This document shows positions 1-7,055 of a stretch of 64,000 bases of DNA, piece after piece. The DNA is from Verrucomicrobiaceae bacterium (GTDB taxonomy: Bacteria; Pseudomonadota; Gammaproteobacteria; Pseudomonadales; CAMLJR01). The stretch spans positions 35,246 through 99,245 of the forward strand of contig JAQGNY010000049.1 in the NCBI GenBank assembly GCA_028293825.1, given 5' to 3'. Below the pieces are notes generated by a model. It was not told where the DNA came from. It saw only the letters and a program-made list of their open reading frames with translations, and ran no database searches. A program made the position numbers and the translations under genes. Every line of letters starts with the position of its first letter. Position 1 is the stretch's first letter.

Positions 1-1
1 A

Positions 2-310
2 GCGCAGGGGGCGGCGCCGTTTATTCTCGTTGCCGGTTGCAAGGACAGCGCGCCGACCGCGATGGATCGCCGCGCATTGATTCCGAATTATCGCGACCGC
101 GATGAATTTAATATCGCGCTGGCAACGGTTAATCCTACCGCCAGCAAAAGCCTGACACTGCCACTGAGTGAACGGGTTTTACATGCCTCGCCGGAAAATA
201 AACGTCGCTGGATTTTGTGGAGCGTATTGATCGCAGTCACAGCCGGGCTCGGCTTGCTGGCCAAAAAATTGGTGCGCGAAATGAATCACACCAAACCCGG
301 CGATAAATAA
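2..310 (+). CDS. C-terminal end of a probable DUF3999 family protein (partial)
   Basis: The reading frame is open to the left edge, so only the last 102 residues are visible. The tail has a stretch ending RVLHASPENKRRW, then one membrane helix (about ILWSVLIAVTAGLGLLAKKL) and a short basic/polar end. Family knowledge: DUF3999 proteins are envelope proteins with a long beta-rich periplasmic part and a single C-terminal helix followed by a basic end, and this tail has that look. The assignment rests on a short piece and is tentative. The next gene is convergent, and the gap between them (311-454) holds a weak hairpin with a distant T-run and nothing else recognisable. Confidence 0.5.
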   Translation, partial: AQGAAPFILVAGCKDSAPTAMDRRALIPNYRDRDEFNIALATVNPTASKSLTLPLSERVLHASPENKRRWILWSVLIAVTAGLGLLAKKLVREMNHTKPGDK

Positions 311-454
311 CCCGTTCAAGTCTTGAGCTGGATTTTTTCAATTTCTTGCGCTGGCAAAAACTACTGCACCGATTGCCAGCGCGCTCGCGCTCTAGAAATT
401 TTTTGCGCTACGCAATTGTCGTGTGGCGGCAAACGCGTACGCACGCGCTACATA

Positions 455-823
455 TTACGGACTGCGGCGCTGCTGCAGACGTTCGCGGATAGTTGCCTTT
501 TTTGCTTCGCACGCTTGCGGGTCAGCTGCGCACTGTGCTTTGAAGTCTGCCGCGCGCTGCTGCAATTTTGCTTTCTTCTCTTCACAGGCCTGCGGGTCGG
601 CGTCGCATTTTGCTTTCATGGTGGCCATACGTTCCCGCAGCTGTGCTTTCTTTTGTTCGCATGCAGCCGGATCGGCTGCGCACTTCGCTTGCAGCTGCGT
701 GCGAATTTCCTCACAGCGTTCGGGATTGCCGGCGCAGGCGGCTTTTATATTCTGTGCGTTGTCCTGCGCATAGGCTGTGTTCAGTACACCGATCAGGCAA
801 AACAACAGTAGTGAAAATCGCAT
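455..823 (-). CDS. Secreted cysteine-repeat, helical protein
   Basis: A 122-residue protein with a clear Sec signal peptide (MRFSLLLFCLIGVLNTAYA, cleavage before QDNA). The mature part is almost entirely four copies of a unit with the core C-x6-C (CAGNPERC, CAADPAAC, CDADPQAC, CAADPQAC), each followed by a charged segment rich in K, E, Q and R that should be helical. Successive units start 18, 25 and 25 residues apart; the difference is one heptad. There are eight cysteines in the mature chain. The start is supported by a GGAG ribosome site about 8 bases upstream. I do not recognise a named family. Disulphide-stapled helices or metal binding in the periplasm are possible. It lies downstream of regB-regA on the same strand but has its own 104-bp leader. 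Confidence 0.8.
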   Translation of the reverse strand: MRFSLLLFCLIGVLNTAYAQDNAQNIKAACAGNPERCEEIRTQLQAKCAADPAACEQKKAQLRERMATMKAKCDADPQACEEKKAKLQQRAADFKAQCAADPQACEAKKATIRERLQQRRSP

Positions 824-854
824 GATGTAGTCTCCGGTAAATGTGCGCTGCTCT

Positions 855-891
855 CGTTATCAAGTAATTTCGCTATCAAGTAGCTATAACG
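855..891. promoter_or_regulatory. Direct-repeat operator candidate upstream of the cysteine-repeat gene
   Basis: The 9-mer TATCAAGTA occurs at 858-866 and again at 874-882, a 16-base period. The pair is flanked by the inverted hexamers CGTTAT (855-860) and ATAACG (886-891). It sits in the 104-bp leader between regA and the cysteine-repeat gene, upstream of that gene's GGAG site. The arrangement looks like a tandem protein-binding site or a promoter with repeated elements. The regulator is unknown. Confidence 0.35.
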
Positions 892-927
892 CAGTGCGCG
901 CAAATCGGTTGACATGGCGCGAGCAAA

Positions 928-1458
928 TTATTGCCGCACCGGCCGCTTCTGCAATTTGCGTTGCAAGGTGCGCCGGTGCATGCCGAGCGCACGAGCGGTG
1001 GCGGACACATTGCCGTCGAAATCCAGCAACACTTTTTGAATATGCTCCCACTCGAGTCGATCGACCGAAGGCGGCTGTGCCGATGGCTGCGGTGTCGCAG
1101 CTGGCAGCGCGGTAAATGCCGCAAGAATTTCATCAACGCTGGCCGGCTTGCATAAATAATTCAACGCGCCGCGTTTCACTGCTTCGACCGCCGTGGCAAT
1201 ACTGGAATAGCCGGTCAACATAATAATTTCGAGCGTCGGCTGCAGCTGCTTGATCGCGCTGATCACATCGAGCCCGGATTCATCGGCAAGTTTTAAATCG
1301 ATCACCGCACGCTTGAAGGAGTGTGTTTGTGCGATGGCTAATGCTGTCGGCATCGTCTGCGCACTGTGCACGTTAAAACCGCGTCGTGTCAGCGCGCGCG
1401 TCAACACGCTACAAAAGCTCGCGTCGTCATCGACGATTAAAAAGTCGCATTCACTCAT
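928..1458 (-). CDS. regA: Redox response regulator, RegA/PrrA/RoxR family
   Basis: A 176-residue protein with an N-terminal receiver domain and a C-terminal Fis-type helix-turn-helix. Acidic residues D10-D12, phospho-acceptor D54 (AVIDLKLADESG), T82 and K104 are all in place. A Pro-rich linker (about 117-131) leads to the DNA-binding part, GNVSATARALGMHRRTLQRK, the signature of the ActR/RegA/PrrA class. In this class the regulator is phosphorylated by RegB and switches respiratory, redox and carbon-metabolism genes. The start overlaps the last 8 bases of regB, so the two are translationally coupled. The Pseudomonas equivalent is called roxR. Confidence 0.93.
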   Translation of the reverse strand: MSECDFLIVDDDASFCSVLTRALTRRGFNVHSAQTMPTALAIAQTHSFKRAVIDLKLADESGLDVISAIKQLQPTLEIIMLTGYSSIATAVEAVKRGALNYLCKPASVDEILAAFTALPAATPQPSAQPPSVDRLEWEHIQKVLLDFDGNVSATARALGMHRRTLQRKLQKRPVRQ

Positions 1459-2725
1459 CGCTGTTCTCTAAATCAGGTGCAACGGGCAGACGCAATACTG
1501 CTTCGGTACCGCCGTCGGGATGATTGAACAAACGAATATCGCCGCCGCAGCGCTCGATGGTGGCGTGGCTTAAAAATAATCCCAAGCCCAAACCTTTGCC
1601 CTTGCTGGTCACGAACGGTTTGCCGAGTTGGTCGGCGATTTCAAAACCGATGCCGGCGCCGTGATCGCGAACGCGCAGTGCAACAAATTTTTGATCCCAC
1701 GACAGCGTTAATTGCAATGTGCCGCTATCGGCGTCAGCGCCGTTATCGAGCAAATTGATAATTGCCTGGCGCAGTGTTTCATCGACCCGCAAGGCCGGTG
1801 CATCTCCGGCGCTGCACTGCAGTTCGCAGTTCGCGGCGGGGCGAACCACATACCAGCGTTGGACTAATTCGCGCATAAAAATGTCGGCTGGTTGCACGGC
1901 GAATTGTTGCTGTTGATGCGTTTCCGCCGTGCTCACTAATTTTTTCAATGTCGAGCGACAGCTGTGCACCTGTTGTTTAAGCATGGCGATATCGCCGTTG
2001 AGTTCAGCGTCGGTCGATTGCATATCGTCTAACAGAACCATCATGGTGCCGAGCGGCGTGCCGAGTTCATGCGCGGTGCCGGCGGCCAGTGTCGCCACGG
2101 CGAGCAACTGCTCGTTATGCAACGCCTGCTCGCGGCGCAGATTTAATTCGCGCTGTTGTTCGCGCAGCGTGTTCGCCATGCGCACAACCACATACGTGAT
2201 CAGCGCGGCGGACAACGCAAAATTACACCACATACCGAAAATATGCGGATTCAACGCCGAGTCGGCATGGTGCTGATGTTCGCCGAGTGCGGGTGAAAAC
2301 AGCGGCAGCGGTACGTAAAAAAATAACAGGCTGCTATAAAGCCCGACGCAAATCAGCGCGAGACTGGCAGTGTAAATCCACGGCAATACCGCTGCGGCAA
2401 TCGACAACGGCACCAGATAATAGGAAACAAACGGATTGGTCGCGCCGCCACTGGCGTAGAGCATCACGCTCAGACTGCCGACATCGAGCAACAGCTGCGC
2501 GAAAAATTCGACATCGGTAACCGGCCACGGCCGCGTCAGTCGCCAAAATGTGAGCAGCGCGGCGAACAGTATTACGCCAGCTATTCCAAACAATAGTGGG
2601 GCGTGCAAATCCGCGTGCAGCCAGCCGATGGCGTAGATCAACGCGATTAATTCGGCGATCACAACTACCAAGCGCACTAACGCGAGACGTTGCAGATTGG
2701 CTTTTGCGGCGGTCAGCGTGGCCAT
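1451..2725 (-). CDS. regB: Redox sensor histidine kinase, RegB/PrrB/RoxS family
   Basis: A 424-residue kinase from the ATG at 2725. Six membrane helices fill the first ~185 residues and include the quinone-site motif GGATNPF (about 93-99) typical of RegB. The H-box is GTAHELGTPLG with H219. The redox cysteine known in RegB is present as QVHSCRSTL (C256). The ATP-binding part has NLLDNGADA and KGLGLGLFL. A GTG at 2752 would add nine residues, but a perfect TATAAT lies only 2 bases upstream of it, so transcription would begin inside that extension. I therefore prefer the ATG. Family role: autophosphorylation under reducing conditions, sensed through the quinone pool and the cysteine, with phosphotransfer to RegA. 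Confidence 0.93.
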   Translation of the reverse strand: MATLTAAKANLQRLALVRLVVVIAELIALIYAIGWLHADLHAPLLFGIAGVILFAALLTFWRLTRPWPVTDVEFFAQLLLDVGSLSVMLYASGGATNPFVSYYLVPLSIAAAVLPWIYTASLALICVGLYSSLLFFYVPLPLFSPALGEHQHHADSALNPHIFGMWCNFALSAALITYVVVRMANTLREQQRELNLRREQALHNEQLLAVATLAAGTAHELGTPLGTMMVLLDDMQSTDAELNGDIAMLKQQVHSCRSTLKKLVSTAETHQQQQFAVQPADIFMRELVQRWYVVRPAANCELQCSAGDAPALRVDETLRQAIINLLDNGADADSGTLQLTLSWDQKFVALRVRDHGAGIGFEIADQLGKPFVTSKGKGLGLGLFLSHATIERCGGDIRLFNHPDGGTEAVLRLPVAPDLENSDE

Positions 2726-2754
2726 TGCGGGGCTCGGAAATACAGAAGTCACGC

Positions 2755-2799
2755 ATTATACGTGAGGCTGTGGCCGCGCCGACTGCGACGTTATGTCGC
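2755..2799 (-). promoter_or_regulatory. regB promoter with a RegA-type box
   Basis: Read on the minus strand, TATAAT lies at 2760-2755, about 30 bases before the preferred regB ATG. No good -35 hexamer is visible at the proper spacing. Instead the palindrome GCGACGTTATGTCGC sits at 2785-2799, just upstream of where the -35 should be. It fits the published RegA/PrrA recognition pattern GNGRCRTTNNGNCGC at every position. A weak -35 with an abutting activator site is the usual form of an activator-dependent promoter, so autoregulation by RegA is likely. The binding itself is inferred. Confidence 0.6.
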
Positions 2800-2869
2800 G
2801 GCCCCGGATTTATTTTATTTGAGGGGTATGTGATGGCTGGGCGGAAATTTTGGGAGTGTAGATATCAGT

Positions 2870-3679
2870 TTATTGGGATTTCTTGCGCGGTTTTGGTTTT
2901 GGTTTTTTTGTAGCTATAGATGTATTTATAGGTTTAGCTGTTGTTGTTGACGTGTAACGCGTCTGACAATTTTCGCAGAAAAAACTCTGGCGGCTGTTGC
3001 GACCTAATTTCGCTGTGACGAAAGGGATATTGCAGCGCGGACAAATCGATTGGCGATGCGCCAGCCAATGTTGTTTCAATACAAATGCTTTTTTCCATTC
3101 GAGAAATTCGAATGCATATAGGTGCGTTTGCTCGACCAGCTCGCGTCGCTTTGCGGTCGGCATCGCACCGATAGTCGATAACGGATGCACGCGAATACGA
3201 AATAGCACTTCGTTCTTGAAAATATTGCCCGCGCCGGCAAATACGTTTTGATCGAGCAAAACATCGCAAGCCAATGCGTCGGGCATCGCTTTTAATTTTT
3301 TCAGCGCGAGTTTAGCGTCCCATTGCGCTGACATGATGTCTGTCTTCCAGTCGTAACGTAGATCGAGCGGCTCGTCGATAATTTGCACCGAACACGCGTA
3401 AAAATTCAGCTCACCATTATCGAAACCCAGACTCAAACGCGGCGCAGTGTCTTTGCGCTCATCGATACGATAGCTGCCGAACAATAACAAATGAATTCGA
3501 AGCGAAAAATTAGGCAGTTCGATCAGAAAATGTTTACCCCAGCTGCGCAAAGCCACCACAGTTTGCCCGAGCAGACGGCTCTGATCGATTTTGCTGTTAC
3601 CTTCGACGCGCACAATTTTATGGCCGGCGAAGTGATCGGCTTCTTCACGCAGAATGACAATGCTGGGGTCTTCGGGCAT
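2870..3679 (-). CDS. Nei/Fpg-family DNA glycosylase
   Basis: A 269-residue protein beginning MPEDPSIVILREEAD. After Met removal, the N-terminal proline is the catalytic nucleophile of the family and E3 is the partner acid; position 4 is D where MPEG is usual. The lysine in SWGKHFLIEL matches the conserved lysine near residue 53-57. Near the C-terminus are the helix-two-turn-helix (DQNVFAGAGNIFKNE) and a zinc finger of two CxxC pairs (CPRC, CENC). A Thr/Lys/Pro-rich tail of about 25 residues follows. Role: excision of oxidised bases with AP-lyase activity. It lies 35 bp after the DNA ligase gene on the same strand and probably shares its transcript. The exact substrate cannot be told. Confidence 0.85.
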   Translation of the reverse strand: MPEDPSIVILREEADHFAGHKIVRVEGNSKIDQSRLLGQTVVALRSWGKHFLIELPNFSLRIHLLLFGSYRIDERKDTAPRLSLGFDNGELNFYACSVQIIDEPLDLRYDWKTDIMSAQWDAKLALKKLKAMPDALACDVLLDQNVFAGAGNIFKNEVLFRIRVHPLSTIGAMPTAKRRELVEQTHLYAFEFLEWKKAFVLKQHWLAHRQSICPRCNIPFVTAKLGRNSRQSFFCENCQTRYTSTTTAKPINTSIATKKPKPKPRKKSQ

Positions 3680-3714
3680 GGCATTTTCTCGCGATGATTA
3701 ATCTATTAAAAAAT

Positions 3715-5316
3715 TTACCGCGCTAACGCGGCTAGCGTTTTAAGATGATCCGCCTGTGCTGCATTTTTATCGTGCCGCCAACGCAGAATGCGTGGAAAAC
3801 GCACCGCGATACCGGATTTATGCCGCGACGATTTATTCACGCCCTCAAACGCCAACTCAAAAACATGCTCGACGTTAACCGCACGCACGGGACCGAAACG
3901 CTCCGTGGTGTTAGCGCGAATCCAACGATCGAGTTGCAAAATTTCATCGTCGGTTAAACCGGAATATGCTTTTGCGATTGGCACTAGCTGTTCGTTGTCC
4001 CACACACCGAAGGTGTAATCGGTAAACAACGTGCTGCGCCGGCCGGACCCCGATTGCGCATAAATAAGTACCGCGTCGATAGTCAGAGGATCGACTTTCC
4101 ATTTCCACCAATCGCCGCGTTTTCGCCCGTGTAAATAAAACGAGCTGCGTCGTTTTACCATCAGGCCTTCGACGCCGCGTTCGCGCGATTGCGTGCGCAG
4201 TTCGGTGGCCTGCTGCCACGATGCGGCAACAACCTCCGGCGAAATTTGTATCGCCGGAGGATTACAGCTGGCGAGTAATTCGATTAAACGTTCGCGTCGA
4301 ATCGATAACGGTTGCTGGCGTAAATCCTCACCATTTAATTCGAGTAAATCGTAAGCCAGCATATGTACCGGTGCCGTGCTCAATGTTTTTGCACCGGGCT
4401 TGCGGCGTTGAATGCGCGTTTGCAACACTGAAAAAGGATGTGGATTATCGCCATCACCCCACGCCAGTAATTCGCCGTCAATGACGCAATCGACCGGCAG
4501 CATTGCGGCAGAATTTTCTATTTCGGGGAAGCGTTCATCCATGCGCTCTTCGCCGCGCGACCACAATACAGTTTGTTGCTCGCGAAGAATTAACTGCAAG
4601 CGAATACCGTCCCATTTCCATTCCAACAACCAATCGCTGATTGGTCCTAGCGTTTCGATATTTTTTCCGATGGGCGATGCCAAATAAAACGGATACGCCG
4701 CGCTTGTTTCCATGCCAGTGCTGGATTCATCGCGCAACGTGGCAACGAAAGCCGACGTCGGCTCCCATGCACCGAGCATGCGCTGCGCAATGATCGAAAC
4801 ATCCAGGTCAAATATCGAGGCCAATGCTTTTTGCAAAACACCGCGTGAAACGCCAACGCGCAAATTGCCTAATAAAAATTTGTTGAAAACAAAACGCTGC
4901 GAAAAATCCAGCTCGCGCCACGCTGCAACAATTACTTCACGCCGCGCGGATTCGTCGCGATTGGCGCTCGGTAATAAGATATTTTCGATCCATTCGGTCA
5001 AGCTTCGATCGGCGTACTTACGCGTCGGCTCGTCGAATAATAAGGTGACTGTTTCGGCGAGATCGCCGACTTGCTCGTAACACTCTTCAACCAGCCACAA
5101 CGGTATGTGGCTTTCGGTAGCGATCCACTCGCGCAATTCGCGCGTCGTCGCTAATTTATTTTTTGCAGTCGATAATTTGCCGCCATTCAATAACCAGATA
5201 GCCCAGGCCATATCATTGTCTTCAGCGGTATTTAAATATGCCATTAGCGCCGCGAGCTTATCGTTCGCTGCGGTTGATCGTTCCAACCGTTGATACAACT
5301 GCGCGAAACGTTGCAT
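3715..5316 (-). CDS. ATP-dependent DNA ligase (exonuclease-associated type)
   Basis: A 533-residue ligase. Starting at the ATG at 5316 gives a clean N-terminal helical domain (MQRFAQLYQRLERS); the open frame upstream of it is only the exonuclease read in another frame. Motif I is EWKWDGIR with the adenylated K234. Further ligase motifs are DGELLAW (III), GVEGLMVKRR (IV) and DWWKWKVD (V), followed by an OB-fold. This architecture matches the bacterial ligases that travel with a metallo-beta-lactamase exonuclease. Its start codon overlaps the exonuclease stop (TGATG), so the pair is co-translated. It is additional to the NAD-dependent LigA that bacteria use for replication. Role: nick or break sealing in repair. 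Confidence 0.93.
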   Translation of the reverse strand: MQRFAQLYQRLERSTAANDKLAALMAYLNTAEDNDMAWAIWLLNGGKLSTAKNKLATTRELREWIATESHIPLWLVEECYEQVGDLAETVTLLFDEPTRKYADRSLTEWIENILLPSANRDESARREVIVAAWRELDFSQRFVFNKFLLGNLRVGVSRGVLQKALASIFDLDVSIIAQRMLGAWEPTSAFVATLRDESSTGMETSAAYPFYLASPIGKNIETLGPISDWLLEWKWDGIRLQLILREQQTVLWSRGEERMDERFPEIENSAAMLPVDCVIDGELLAWGDGDNPHPFSVLQTRIQRRKPGAKTLSTAPVHMLAYDLLELNGEDLRQQPLSIRRERLIELLASCNPPAIQISPEVVAASWQQATELRTQSRERGVEGLMVKRRSSFYLHGRKRGDWWKWKVDPLTIDAVLIYAQSGSGRRSTLFTDYTFGVWDNEQLVPIAKAYSGLTDDEILQLDRWIRANTTERFGPVRAVNVEHVFELAFEGVNKSSRHKSGIAVRFPRILRWRHDKNAAQADHLKTLAALAR

Positions 5317-6329
5317 CAGTCGTCTTCGCCGCTTTCTGTTTGAAGAAGGTTGGACGTCTGAAAGATGCTGGCATTGGTTCCCTGCTCGTTCAGCAAACGC
5401 ACCAATGCATCGGTGTTGCCGTGCGTGGCGATAATTTTTTTTGCGCCGGTTTCGTTGATGGTGCGCAGCAGCGCTGGCCAATCGGCGTGATCGGAAATGA
5501 CAAAACCGCGATCTAAATTGCGGCGACGACGATTGCCGCGAATACTCATCCAGCCGGAAGCGAAACCTTGTTGTGCTTTGCGAAAGCGTCGCAACCACGG
5601 ACTGCCCGCAGCCGATGGCGGTGCCAGAATTAATTTTCCGGCGAAATTTCCGGTGCGCGCTTCATCGATAACGGCGTGCGTTTCGATCATGTCGATACCG
5701 GCCGCGCGATAAATATCGACACCGCGCAACATCGCGCCGTGCAAATAAACCGCATCAGCGGAAGTACGGGCGAGCTCGGCGAGTAATCGCTGCGCTTTGC
5801 CCAAGGCGTAGCAATATAAAATTGCCGCCTCGCCATTTTGTTTGCATTCGTCGACCCACGCGACAATGTCGCGCGCGACGAGCGCCGTGTCGGGCCAGCG
5901 ATAAATCGGCAGCGCAAAAGTTGCCTCGGTAATGAATGTATCGCAACGAATAACTTCGAACGGCGCGCAGCTCGGATCGGGTTGACGTTTGTAGTCACCG
6001 GAAACGACGCACACATGGCCGTCGTGTTCGATGCGTACCTGTGCCGATCCCAACACGTGGCCGGCCGGATGAAATGAAATAATTGCCGATCCCAACGTAA
6101 AAGATTCGCCGTAATCGTAACTGTGAAAATTTTGTTCGCCCAGGCGCCATTGCAAAATCGGCAGGCCGGCGCGGGTCGCGTAATACTCACCCATGCCGAC
6201 GCGCGAATGATCGCTGTGACCATGCGTGATAACCGCGCGCTCAACCGGCGCCCACGGATCGATATAAAAATCCCCGGCGGGGCAGTACATGCCATTTTTA
6301 TTCACTACGATCAATTCGCGATCCGACAT
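5316..6329 (-). CDS. Ligase-associated DNA exonuclease (metallo-beta-lactamase fold)
   Basis: A 337-residue protein with the metal-binding motif HGHSDH (H36, H38, D40, H41), a further HPAGHVLGS histidine segment and a C-terminal SDHADW typical of the beta-CASP nucleases. It matches the family of ligase-associated 3'-end processing nucleases found beside ATP-dependent ligases. A GGAG site precedes the ATG. It is the first gene of a run exonuclease-ligase-glycosylase. The helicase and phosphoesterase that often accompany this pair are not adjacent. Role inferred from family: trimming DNA ends before sealing. Confidence 0.9.
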   Translation of the reverse strand: MSDRELIVVNKNGMYCPAGDFYIDPWAPVERAVITHGHSDHSRVGMGEYYATRAGLPILQWRLGEQNFHSYDYGESFTLGSAIISFHPAGHVLGSAQVRIEHDGHVCVVSGDYKRQPDPSCAPFEVIRCDTFITEATFALPIYRWPDTALVARDIVAWVDECKQNGEAAILYCYALGKAQRLLAELARTSADAVYLHGAMLRGVDIYRAAGIDMIETHAVIDEARTGNFAGKLILAPPSAAGSPWLRRFRKAQQGFASGWMSIRGNRRRRNLDRGFVISDHADWPALLRTINETGAKKIIATHGNTDALVRLLNEQGTNASIFQTSNLLQTESGEDD

Positions 6330-7055
6330 AAATCTCCACGCGCCGCCGCAATTTATATTTGCGTATTAATTTCGCTGCGGATATTTCTTTGCAAGCGCTG
6401 AAAGTCTGGCGCAGGTATTTGGAAAAACGCAGCAAGTTTCTATACGCAAAACTCGAACCAATGGTTTGATTTAATTTTTAAACGCGGATTGAAAGTAATT
6501 ATTGCGGTTGCTGCATAGAGAATTATTTTTCGGAATGTAAATCAATGCTGTTAAAGAGAAATTAGGGATTTAGTACGGGCCACACGCTGTCACCAGCGCG
6601 GGCTAACGCGGCGGCGGTAGCATTCATAATACGTGTCGTTATTCGTGCAAATGCATGAATGTAACCTGGGTTAAAAAGCCTCACACGTTTGGATTGGTGT
6701 CGCTGCATTAGAACGCTGTGGCGTCGAGGGTTCGCGCGGGCTCAGAAATGTCCTCAAGTTGCCGAGACAAAGCCGGAGCGCCAACTTACGCAAGTGCAAA
6801 TCCAGAGCGCCTTGATTGCGGTCATCAGTCATGAGCAAGCTTTATTCAAATCGGTATTGATGCCGAAAACTTCCTGCAACTCGACCTCTGCCAGTGCCGG
6901 AGTAATTTTTGGCAGCACACAGTAGCGGCGAAAGCTGTCACCGAAGTGTTGTTGAAAGTTCTCAACGGGTATCATGTGCGCCCTCCCCGTGGCGGTTTAC
7001 CCCACGTGCTTTTTTTATGTGTGCACCCCGCTGCGCGCAATTGAGAAATTTCTGC
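6330..7055. other. 726-bp leader region between the repair genes and prfC
   Basis: No convincing large gene. The left part (6340-6560) is A/T-rich and should hold the promoter of the exonuclease operon (minus). On the minus strand two tiny frames overlap by ATGA: 6829-6975 (48 residues, beginning [15 protein letters not shown]) and 6671-6832 (53 residues, beginning MTDDRNQGALDLHLR). The first looks protein-like but neither is recognised; they could be the remains of a longer gene. On the plus strand a terminator-like hairpin lies at 6988-7016, just before prfC. No tRNA or known ncRNA was seen. Confidence 0.5.
6988..7016 (+). terminator. Intrinsic-terminator-like hairpin in the prfC leader
   Basis: The left arm CGTGGCGG (6988-6995) pairs with CCCCACG (7000-7006) around a TTTA loop with one bulged base, giving seven pairs, mostly G-C. 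A run of seven T residues follows at 7010-7016. It ends 40 bases before the prfC start. No plus-strand gene is upstream, so it either ends an unannotated transcript or acts as an attenuator in the prfC leader. Confidence 0.45.

Noticed and set aside
378..404. Hairpin AGCGC-GCTC-GCGCT with a T-run as a terminator for the DUF3999 gene
   Set aside because: The stem is only five pairs and the T-run is seven bases away; too weak to call.
323..811. Plus-strand open frame over the cysteine-repeat gene
   Set aside because: It is the complement of a gene with a signal peptide, a ribosome site and internal repeats; the plus frame has no such support.
3715..5598. A 627-residue version of the DNA ligase
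   Set aside because: The first 94 residues are the exonuclease gene read in another frame, rich in R, S and H; the ligase fold starts at 5316.
6689..6925. Plus-strand 78-residue frame in the prfC leader
   Set aside because: No ribosome site, biased composition and no recognisable features.
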